Shown piece by piece: positions 55,766 through 64,000 of a stretch of DNA of 64,000 nt. The notes below the pieces were generated by a model. The model ran no database searches. It saw nothing but the letters and a program-made list of their open reading frames with translations, and had not been told where the DNA came from. The DNA is from Porphyra umbilicalis (taxonomy: Eukaryota; Rhodophyta; Bangiophyceae; Bangiales; Bangiaceae). Positions within the stretch are counted from its first letter, which is position 1, and each line of letters opens with the position of its first letter. The translations under genes were made by a program, and so were the position numbers. The stretch covers positions 79,364 to 143,363 of the forward strand of contig KV918962.1 of the NCBI GenBank assembly GCA_002049455.2, written 5' to 3'.

Positions 55766-56216
55766 CGAGGGCGGCGGCAGGGACGGACCCCGGATTGATC
55801 TCCATGCCACTGCATGCAGTGGCCGATCGCAGATTCTGTGGCCACGAATGGCCGGCCCAATTGCACACAGCGAAAATGGCGGCGATACAAGAAAAAGGAT
55901 GACTCTACCTCCCGAACAGGCCATAGGAATTCTGGACGACGATGGCATTCGCCAAAGGCGGACACAAAACGCAAACTCAAACGTCGCGCGACGGCGGATT
56001 GAGCCGATGAAGAAAGAAATGCCCCCAGACGGAAAGCTTTTTTCCTTGCATGAGCAGAAGGCATTTGGTGACGTTGGTCGGCTTCCTGCATCTCGCGTAG
56101 GGATCATCAGAGTGCGACAAGTTTTACCGGGGCACAAATGCGGCACAGTCGTTGGCTCCGCGTGCAGGAGGATCTCTTACAGCACGATGTGTGAACGATG
56201 CTTCCTGATCGGCGGT

Positions 56217-56241
56217 GTGTCCATTTTTGGGGGAAGTGCCA
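56217..56241 (-). repeat. TA-flanked terminal motif, inverted copy
   Basis: GTGTCCATTTTTGGGGGAAG...GCCA followed by TA, the inverted form of the motif at 46478. Confidence 0.5.
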
Positions 56242-57215
56242 TAGGGATCCATTCGTGTTCTCAACGCTCAGGCAGCCACGTTGCATAGAATGGATGGCCC
56301 TAGTCGATTTGATGGTCACCCTCTAGGCCATTCGATTGGATGGTCCCATCTGCACGCCCAATCAAGAATATGCACGTTTCAGCATTCGATGGCTCACGAT
56401 CGCTCTGGTCCAGATGGATTACACACGCAAGCGATTACAGATTCCGCCAAAAGCGTTTACAGATGCCTTCGGGGAACCCCCCCTGTACAGTGTACACTCC
56501 ACACCAAGGCCCAGAAATGGTCAGCAGCGCGCCTGCACTGCCTCTCCGCTCTCTTCCGTCGTTTCGCCATCTTGTCATCTGGCCCCTCCGTCGGGCCTTT
56601 CACACCACCACTCCATCGTCGTCACCGCACCGCCATGCTCTCTCTTCGACGCGCGCGCCGCATCCGCTCCTTCTTCGGGCCCGCGCTCCGCATCCGCCCC
56701 TTTTTTTGCCCCCCCCCCTTCCCCTTTCTTTGCGCCCGCGAGCCGCATCTGCCCCATTCTTTGCCCCCCTCCCTCCCCCCATCCGCACGCCATGCAAGTC
56801 GTGCTGTACTGACGTTCGTTTTTTTCCTCCATGCGTTTCACGTCCTTCCCCGTTCCCCCCCCCGGCCCCTGCCGGAGTGTTCACTCATCTCTTGTTCATT
56901 TTTTGAGGCATGTGGCGGCCTCCGCTGTCGACCTTCCCCTGCGTGTGGCGGCGCGCCGGGTGCTGTGCTTGTTTGCTTTGCTGACCATTGCTTTATACTG
57001 AGAATCATACGACAAAGATGAAGATATCAAATGGGGACCGACAATGGGGACGCGACAACTGGAGAAGAGAAAAAGACACGGCGACAACTGGGTAAGAAAA
57101 AAGGGACCCAACGCCATGGTGGTCACAAGAGCAAAGGGACAGGACGACTAGCCGCCATTACAGTGACGAAGCTCGGATTTCTATGACAGCATCGAAAAGA
57201 CATTCTCCCGCAATG

Positions 57216-57250
57216 TATTGCTGATCCACCAATTTTGTCCTCATCGGCCA
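57216..57250 (+). repeat. Copy of the MITE end TTGCTGATCC
   Basis: TA then TTGCTGATCCACCAATTTTG, closely like the left end of the element at 59249-59652. Its own partner was not found, so it may be a solo end or the left end of a larger element enclosing the broken gene at 57808-58918. Confidence 0.5.
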
Positions 57251-57807
57251 AGACCGGGACTGCTTTGTAAAACAGGCCAACCATTGGTGTAGAACAGCAT
57301 CAAACAGCTGCTGAGTGCGTATCTTCGACGCGCCATTGGCTCTCCAACCGCCAGGTTCGTGCAGAATCGAAATTCTCCGTTTTCTTGAGATATTCTTCCT
57401 TTCTCAGTCGTCTCATGTTGTAAAGTAGCCCAGAGCAGTGAGTTATCGAGACTTTCTTCAGGATTCTCAAATAATCTCAGAAAAACGAGTGCGCCGATTG
57501 TGCGTTTGCGGGCCGTACGGGCACATTCTGTAAAGATGGGACCCGACATGCACTGCTGTTGCTCCTCTTGGCCAATCACAAACGTCCCTGCATTCCAGCT
57601 TGTGGTGTGTGGCGCTCCGGCCGTGGTGCGGACACTGTCCAGCTCACTCCCACCTCGGCCGGGACCAGTGCGTTGCCTGACAGGCGGGGAGTGTTTTCCG
57701 TATGTCCGACACGAAACAGCAGAGCACGACAGGCCGAGAAAATGAATGCAGACTGTCACCTCTGAAACGGAGAGCAAGTCCCACGATCTAAGTATATGTG
57801 TGCATCA

Positions 57808-58918
57808 CTACACTTCGAGAGTACCCTGTCCTAAAGGCCAGAAAATATAACATACGGAAGCCTGTTGCACCGGCCTCGCACAGTCCTCCAGTGTCAGGTA
57901 CTGCGTCTCCGACGCGAGCAGCAGCTCGTTCGCATCCGATCGCGTCGCCTCGGCGGCGACTCGCGACACGAGCATATTGTGCCGCAGGTGCTGGCCGAGG
58001 GAGGGCACCTCCGTCGGCGCCAGGGTGCAGACTGCGATGGCAGCACCGGCGGCTCGGCAGTCGCGTCCTGCCCCGTCGATCCACTCGACATGATGCTCGC
58101 CGCCATCAGCTCCCGCATCCCTTGGGCGAAACCCATGCGCCACTGGGTGCGGCAGAAAGCGTTACGGGCAGTCGCGCAGAGGTGGTTGATGATGTACTCA
58201 CGTTGACCCAGCTCCATGGTGGCCTTGTCGGCGACTTCACGAATCCTCCCGAGGTCGGTATCCAGCTTGCGGATGCGAGCCTTTACGCGGCTGATGGCCT
58301 TTAGAAGCCAGAAGGTGTCCCTGGCTCCCGACGCCAACGCGGTGGTCCAGTTTTGGAGCGACGAGGTGTCCCGCCGCAGCCTCTGGGTCAACTGCATTTG
58401 CATGTCGGCGACAGAGGTGACGCGCCTACGGATCAGCCTGAAGTCGGGCGCGTGAGCGCGCAACGACACAACAGCCTCCGAGATGCCGCTGTAGGTCGCC
58501 ACCCCCTTGACGACAAGCGCAGCCGCCACCTCAAGGGCGTTCAGGTCGTCAGTAGCGGTCGCAACAAAGACGACTGAGCCCCCCCGCCCGTCAAGCAGCA
58601 GCTGACAACGAAGTTGGCCGCCCAAATCAGCTCCCTGGCGGTGTTGTAGTCGATGGAGCGGCGGACTGGTTGTTGAAAATAAAGCGCGGGAGGGGAAAAC
58701 CGATCCAGAGAGCACGAAGCAGGGTTGCCGGTCAGTAGGAGGTGCCGAGCCGCCTGACAAAGGCAAAACCCGGCACTCCATACGAGCCCCACTCTTCGCC
58801 GTGCCCCGTCCACCCGTCCGGCGCACAACGAGCACACACCAGCAAGATAAAGCAGAGCAAACAAAACGCCCGGCGACGTACTCGGTGCAGCGATCAAAAA
58901 TGACAAACAGTGCGACAT
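57808..58918 (-). pseudogene. Broken unknown gene with hydrophobic N-terminus
   Basis: Coding-like sequence runs from the ATG at 58918 with a hydrophobic start (PGVLFALLYLAGVCSLCAG), possibly a signal peptide, to RRSIDYNTARELIWAANFVV. At the C7 run 58579-58585 the frame shifts. It continues (VVFVATATDDLNALEVAAAL ... FWLLKAISRVKARIRKLD) as a mostly helical, coiled-coil-like region with Arg/Lys-rich turns to about 58065, and shifts again to a third frame (AAIAVCTLAPTEVPSLGQH ... ANELLLASETQYLTLEDC) ending near 57811. Amino-acid use is protein-like throughout. I do not recognise the family. Two frameshifts make it a pseudogene unless they are assembly errors. The N-terminal start is uncertain. 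Confidence 0.5.
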
Positions 58919-59121
58919 ATAGGACTGGACGGTAGCGGTGCGAGCGGCGGTGGAGTCCTAAATCTCAATAGAGGTCTCAGTAGAGGAAACCAAGAATGGT
59001 CTGTGCACCCGAGATGCTTGGAAAATACTACCGGTCCACAAACGCGCTCATGCCATTGGCTGCTGATGCCACACGTTTGCTGACAGCATGTTTCCCGGCA
59101 TGTGTCGCCGGCAAAAGGAAG

Positions 59122-59146
59122 GGGTCCATTTTTCGCGGAAGTGCCA
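59122..59146 (-). repeat. TA-flanked terminal motif, second inverted copy
   Basis: GTCCATTTTTCGCGGAAGTG...CCA followed by TA. It differs from the copy at 56217 at two inner positions. Confidence 0.5.
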
Positions 59147-59248
59147 TAGGGAGGTGCCATAGTCCGCACTTGTGGGCTGTACCGGGAAGGTCCCTAAAGA
59201 TAGTCACAACGTGGAATTTTGTGCACCCCCTCAGAGGCATCAATTTGA

Positions 59249-59652
59249 CTATTGCTGATCCCCGAATTTTGTCCTGGTGGACAGAGACTGACTTGCGGAC
59301 GGAGTCTCTACACCAATCAGATGCGCCCCTGGGACTGACGTGGTGCTCCTGATTGCTTACATGTGCCCATGCAGCCTGGAAATCAACATCAGCTCCTCTT
59401 CTTTTCTGCACTTCTGGCGAGGAGACAGTAGAAAATCTCAAGATCTCGCGTGGGCAGCTCGCTTTGTGCCAAGAAAAGCGGATCATGCAGCAACAAACAG
59501 TGAGTTCTGCTCGATCCAAGGTCCTGGCACACAATGCGGGCTTTCTTTTGGCTTCGATCCCTTCTTACTGTCGTTTTAAACCAATAAAGTGCTCTTAGTC
59601 AGAGGCAGTCTCTGTCTCTGTCCCCCACGACAAAATTCGGGGATCAGCAATA
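59249..59652. mobile_element. About 400-bp MITE with TA flanks
   Basis: The left end at 59249 reads TA then TTGCTGATCCCCGAATTTTG. The right end, at 59652 in reverse, reads the same, and the ends continue to match imperfectly for about 40 bp (GGACAGAGAC at both). TA on both outer sides fits a Tc1/mariner-type insertion. No coding frame is inside. Confidence 0.7.
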
Positions 59653-60442
59653 CCAAGGCCTCCAGAGAGATTTTCCAGGCACCTGCGAGAAAAACAACTC
59701 GGCCCTATCCAGCTCTTTACTGTCTGAATCATAAAGATCACGGCGCGTGCGCGCGAAAGCAAAGACATCATCACGAAGCGCATGAGCTGGCGGTTCTGAT
59801 TATGTGCTTTCTGTACCCTCAGGAGTTGTATCAGATGCATCCGATCACCTGTGGGGCGACGCCGCCGTCCCTCTCCTCGAAGAGAACGGTCTCCTCTTCA
59901 TATTCGGCAAGTCATGACAGGCTCGTCCAAAATCCTGCGCACCCACAGAATGAGCCTCACAAAAAAGAAGCAAGACCGGCGATGCCACCCCCCTCCCAGA
60001 GCCTCGCGAAGATACCCCGTAGCCACAGGGGTGCTTGCCATACCCCCACTGCAGCATCCTTTGCGCAGCTCGCAGTCTCCCGGCTGCCAGCAGCTTCTTC
60101 TTCTTCAGTCTGCGTTAAATAGTCCCCCGCCATCTTCACCCACTGCTGCGCACACCGTCCGGCTGGCTGCCCAGGAACGGAAAGATGGCGTGGAGTCGGT
60201 CGCGGCGGCTGCCGATTAGAGCAAACCCTACAACGTCGATCCCATTCTTCAATTGGGGAATCTAGAGGTGCAACGTGAGGCACGCTGAATGGAAAGCCCA
60301 TTCTGGGGGCCCTGTTTGGGGCCAGGCGCGATGTAGTTGGGTTGAAACGAGCCACGAGACCGTCCGAATGGGGTCATTATTGCTGGGTTGAGCCTAGCCC
60401 CATTCTGCTTCATCAAATTTGAGTGAAACCGAAGAAGCGCTA

Positions 60443-61007
60443 AGAGCGTCTCCACCAATGGATCCAAACACCCAAATGCCTAAACGTGGCACTGTTTTGT
60501 CAAACGGGCATTGGTGGCTGGGATGCGATTCAAAACTAGGGCGTGACGGTCCAAAAATAGACCATCCTCACATATTCTAGTCGCCTAATCAACCTCGTGT
60601 CCATGACACGCGATTACTCTAGTTTTGGATCTTCAACGGCAGGGCCACTCCAAACGGGCCCGTTTGGAGGCGCGCCACTCCAAACAGACCTGTTTGGATG
60701 CGCCTCCAACCGTTTGGCAAACCCCTGGTTCCATTTTGAGCCAACCTACGCCATTGGAAAGCGTGACCCGTGGCATGCAAACAGTGATATGGCGATCGGC
60801 CATCCACCGAGATTCTTTGCCGGGCATTCATGGATGGTCTGTCGGCCACAAAAGAGGCCCACCCATAGTGAGCATCCAGGGGAGCCCAAGATTGAGACGT
60901 GACCTGTTTTGTTTTGGATCGACGTTTGGAGAGCCAGTGACAGGGCCACACGTTGGGCACTCGTGACGTTTGGCTGTGGATTTTGGCTGCATTGGTGGAG
61001 ACGCTCT
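60443..61007. mobile_element. About 565-bp MITE-like element
   Basis: AGAGCGTCTCCACCAATG at 60443-60460 is exactly inverted at 60990-61007. Inside are two palindromes spaced 30 bp apart. No target duplication was found, so the exact ends are uncertain. Confidence 0.6.
60649..60698. repeat. Two 20-bp palindromes in tandem
   Basis: TCCAAACGGGCCCGTTTGGA (60649-60668) is a perfect palindrome. TCCAAACAGACCTGTTTGGA (60679-60698) is nearly so. Both are preceded by GCCAC. Confidence 0.85.
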
Positions 61008-61830
61008 AAAGGATCTCCATCGGTGCTTAATGAAACGGAGCCACCGAAAATATGGCCTGAAAGCGTGTGAAGCAGTCGCGGTGAGATCGCCACGTCCCTA
61101 TCAAGCGCCAGATATGCCGCTACAATCGTCGAAACCGATGACAACGTCGAAGAAAAGGAAATTTAAAGGGACTATCGGGCCAACACCTGGCACGGCCACG
61201 ACATAAACAGGGCACGCAAAAGATGCGACGGGCCCTGGGCACCGTGCGATCTCCTCGTGTACAGTCTCTTCGGTGGCAATCGGATCTGTTCGGGGCACCC
61301 AAGAAGCTGTAGGCGGCTGGGCGGGCAAACAGGCCAACGGGCATCGTCACTTGTGCGATCCGCATCGTGCGGCAGGATCGTCGCGAGATGCCAACAGGTC
61401 AGATACATCGCCAGCGTCACTCTTGAGAGTTGTTTTCAAACCGCCCAGCCTGGGGGGAGGCGTTGTGATTGGCCGAAGCAGTAAATCAAACCAATCTGTC
61501 GCCCTGGATTGCATCACTTTTGCCAAAAACTGTTCTTTTGGAATCTGGTCGACGCCACAGACTGTCCGTTTCGGTCCCACATGCCCAATGGTCGGTGTAA
61601 CCTGGCCCGCGTCACCGGATGGGATCGTGCACAAGTGGGCCACTGAAGAGGGGGCGAAGCGCTTTGCGCAATTTGTGGACACAGTGACGGCACAGAACGG
61701 ATGGCCAGTCAGTCACGTGCCAAGCTCGTCATCCTTTGACGTTGGAACGACCCCCGCGCTAACGCCCTCTCTGGCTCTGGAGGCGTGACGGCAGTCAGCG
61801 CCGACACTCGTCAGGGGCCGCCTCGCGGCC
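61008..61830. other. No gene found
   Basis: Balanced DNA with short frames on both strands and no domain features. Confidence 0.5.
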
Positions 61831-62000
61831 TCTCAGCTCTCCGACGCAAGTCGCGCTGTCCCTCAGGCGTCCGACGTGGCCCGCGCGGCCCCTCAGCCGT
61901 CCGATGGGGGCCGCGCGGCCTCTCAGCCGTCCGAGGTGGCCCGCCCGGCCCTCCAGCCGTCCAAAATGGCCCGCACGGCCCCCGAGCCGTCCCACGTGGG
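61831..62000. repeat. 30-bp tandem repeat, about 6 units
   Basis: Units of the form CTCAGCCGTCCGA-GGCCCGCGCGGCC, 30 bp each. On the plus strand they read GPRGLSAVR-type decapeptides. Confidence 0.85.
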
Positions 62001-62906
62001 TGGCGTGCATGCGTGCGGCTCCCGCCTTCAAACGGGTCGGCTTGAACAGGCTGTGGTGGCGGGTCCCACTGGCTCGTCCCTCCGGATCGGCCCAGATTGT
62101 GTTGCGCGGACAGTGGGGCGCTGTGGACGTGCTCCACGTGTGTTGACCGCCTGCCTGCGCGCTGGTCGGTCCCCGAGGATGTCATTTTTTCTTGTGCCTG
62201 GGCCCCTGCGAAGCGGGCCCGGCTGAGGGCTTGGCGTTCGCACGCCGTCGGACGGCAGGTGGGAGTGGGCGTGACGCGGGGACGCGCCTCCTTCCTGTGG
62301 CACGCACGCCGACGTGCTCTGTCGCCCGCGTCTCTTTCATCCTCGCGCGTGGTGTGCGAGCGCGCCGTCACTCACCCTTCCCGCGCCCCCCAACCGCTTG
62401 CATGACGCGTGTTAAGGGCGCCGGGGACACGCGACGGCGCCGTGCACAACGGCTCCGCAACGGTCGCCTGGCCACCCCGCCCTCTCCGCCCTCCCCGCCC
62501 TGCACCTGTACGGGGTCGTGCAACCACGGGGCCGCCGACGGGCGCTCCCCCCCCCCGCCCCCCACCTCCTCTCCAACGGTGCGCGCCACCCCGCCACTGC
62601 TCCCGCCCCCGGTCCTGTTGCTGTGTCGGTCCCTTTGACCACGGCGCATTGGACGCTCCCCCCCCCCCCCTGCCGCGGGCCATGCTGGCGCGCCTGCCAT
62701 CCCGCCCTGACCCCCGCCCCCCTCCACTTGGGCGGCGGGACAATCGCCCGCTTTGGACGGCGGCCGGCCTCCCGTACAAGAGCGCCGCGTTCGTGCACGG
62801 CTAGACGATGGGCGCGACGTCCATCCGCCCTCACATGGCGCACGGCGGTTTGCGCACCCGCACGGCGGTCGTGACTACTCCTGTTAGCCAAGCCCCCCGC
62901 GAGGAC

Positions 62907-63050
62907 CGGCGGGTCCCCCACAATGTTCCCCTTGGTGGAGCCCTCCTCGCGGGCCGGCGGGTCCCCCACAAGGCCCCCCTCGGTGGGGCCCCCCTCGCGG
63001 GCCAACGGGTCCCCGACAAGGCCCCCCTCGGTGGAGCTCTCCTCGACGGC
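62907..63050. repeat. 48-bp tandem repeat, 3 units
   Basis: Units start CGGCGGGTCCCCCACAA. On the plus strand they read a 16-residue RRVPHKAPLGGALLAG-type module. The frame stays open across the units. Confidence 0.85.
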
Positions 63051-63052
63051 CG

Positions 63053-64000
63053 TTGGACGACCATCGGTGCCCGAACGGCGGCCCCCCCCCCTGTGACGGT
63101 CCCACCTCTGGGCACCCCCCACCAAGCACGTGGGCTCCCGCCTGGCGGCCGCCGTCCATCCTTCCGACGCTCTGGAGCGGCGCGTCACCCGCCAATCGGC
63201 ACGACGGGCACGCCTACGAGTGGGCGCTGACGCCTGCCCAACAGCCGAGCACATCCTCGCCGTTGATCTTGTTGCCCGCGCCGCCGCCGCCGTTGCCGCA
63301 GCTAACGTCGGCGGAGGCGGCGCGGCAACCGCTGTTCGTCATCGGCGGCAACCAAGTCCCGCCGCAGCAGCAGACGACGCAGGCGACGGCGCCCCAACCA
63401 CTTTACGCACTCGGCGGGGGCCAAGCCCCGCCCCCGCAGCAAACGACGCAGACGGCGGCGCCCTAATCACTGTACGTACTCGTCGGGAGCCAAGCCCTGC
63501 CCCAGCAGCAGACTCCACCGGAGGCGGCGCCCCAACGACTGTACGTCATCAGCGGGAGCCAAGCCCCGCCCGCGTCGTCGTATATGCTGGTGCCTGCTCG
63601 CGCCCAGCCTCCCCACTAAGGTCTCCTTCACCCCCCCCCGCCGTACCGGCAGTAAACTACAACGTGCCGAAGTCGATGGGGTCTAACCTAGGCTGGACTC
63701 ATGAGGACCGCGTGCCGCTGTGCCGCGCGTTTCTCGAGGTGAGCGGTGATCCGGTTATGGCTACCGGGCGGTCAAAGGACGAGCTGTGAGCGGCTGTGCA
63801 CAAGAAGTGAGCGGACCTGATGGCCGAAAAGGGTCCTCTGCGCGTCAAGCGCAACGTGAGCGCGATCGAGAAGCAGTTCAAGAAGATTCGAAAGGGGGTG
63901 AGCACCTTTACCTCTCACTACCTGGCGGTGAAGAACATGCAAACTACTGGCAACTTGTCGGAGGAGGACATTATCAGTGGGGCCATCGCCCGGTACTGCT
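63053..64000 (+). pseudogene. Decayed Myb/SANT-like gene, cut by window end
   Basis: The N-terminal part is Pro/Gln-rich and holds four 69-bp coding repeats (QPLYALGGGQAPPPQQTTQ-type). The third repeat starts with TAA (63464-63466) where its siblings have CAA. At the C9 run 63631-63639 the frame changes, and a Myb/SANT-like DNA-binding domain follows: GWTHEDRVPLCRAFLEVSGD, then TGA at 63787-63789 and 63808-63810. Related domains usually have Trp near the first of these, and TGG to TGA would explain both. The rest (VKRNVSAIEKQFKKI, FTSHYLAVKNMQTTG) is well kept and runs off the window. Such domains often belong to transposon partner proteins of the Harbinger type, but no Harbinger nuclease is in view. 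Confidence 0.65.
63326..63590 (+). repeat. 69-bp coding tandem repeat, 4 units
   Basis: Units at 63326, 63395, 63464 and 63533 (the last partial). Each encodes a hydrophobic-Gly core followed by a PPQQQTTQ-type linker. Substitutions between units often keep the protein pattern. Confidence 0.85.

Larger units (their letters stand above)
54651..57215. other. Ala-rich GC island and balanced DNA, no confident gene
   Basis: On the minus strand the frame 55117-55617 is Ala-rich but ends with a protein-like stretch (TTDAEGAAVRQLTTVVRDAA). Beyond its TAG the same strand stays coding-like (VVVASVRVLSEVRPPARNG) to about 54930. It could be a decayed Ala-rich gene. Units around GCGGCCATGGCGGGGGC repeat at 55655-55765. 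The rest to 57215 is balanced, without a gene. Confidence 0.35.

Overview
The window looks like nuclear DNA of a GC-rich, transposon-dense eukaryote. The evidence is spliceosomal introns with GT/AG borders whose phases fit the flanking exons, a Ty1/copia retrotransposon, a KDZ-type and a Tc1/IS630-type transposase, GC-rich minisatellites and long stretches without genes. The style (GC islands in more balanced DNA, large intron-poor transposon genes) reminds me of bangialean red algae (Porphyra/Pyropia). That is an inference from style; no marker gene here fixes the taxon. I see no rRNA, tRNA, CRISPR or prokaryotic operon.

Layout. 1.9-5.3 kb: a broken, intron-containing unknown gene. 5.3-12.5 kb: no genes, but several perfect palindromes and a small inverted-repeat element (7.8-8.5 kb). 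12.5-13.7 kb: a 63-bp minisatellite. 15.0-17.9 kb: an intact Ulp1-type (C48) cysteine protease gene. 22.1-26.1 kb: an intact 1336-aa KDZ-type transposase. 26.6-28.4 kb: two blocks of one 66-bp minisatellite. 29.1-32.5 kb: a 3.4-kb interval bounded by 31-bp inverted repeats with CCGTTG arrays inside. 32.8-35.0 kb: a frameshifted glycosyltransferase-92-like gene. 35.6-38.5 kb: a broken intron-containing Cys-rich gene tail to tail with an intact Tc1/IS630-like transposase. 38.5-49.8 kb: no confident gene. 49.8-54.65 kb: a complete but disabled Copia element with two 312-bp LTRs, target duplication, half-tRNA primer site and polypurine tract. 54.7-61 kb: Ala-rich low-complexity DNA, MITE-like elements and a broken unknown gene on the minus strand. 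61.8-64 kb: short tandem repeats and a decayed Myb/SANT-like gene cut by the window end.

How it fits together. Only three reading frames are both recognisable and intact: the Ulp1 protease, the KDZ transposase and the Tc1/IS630 transposase. Two are transposases, and Ulp1 proteases are known partners of KDZ elements. Most other genes carry frameshifts, several at long C or G runs, or in-frame stops. This fits decaying transposon cargo, though homopolymer assembly errors could explain part of it.
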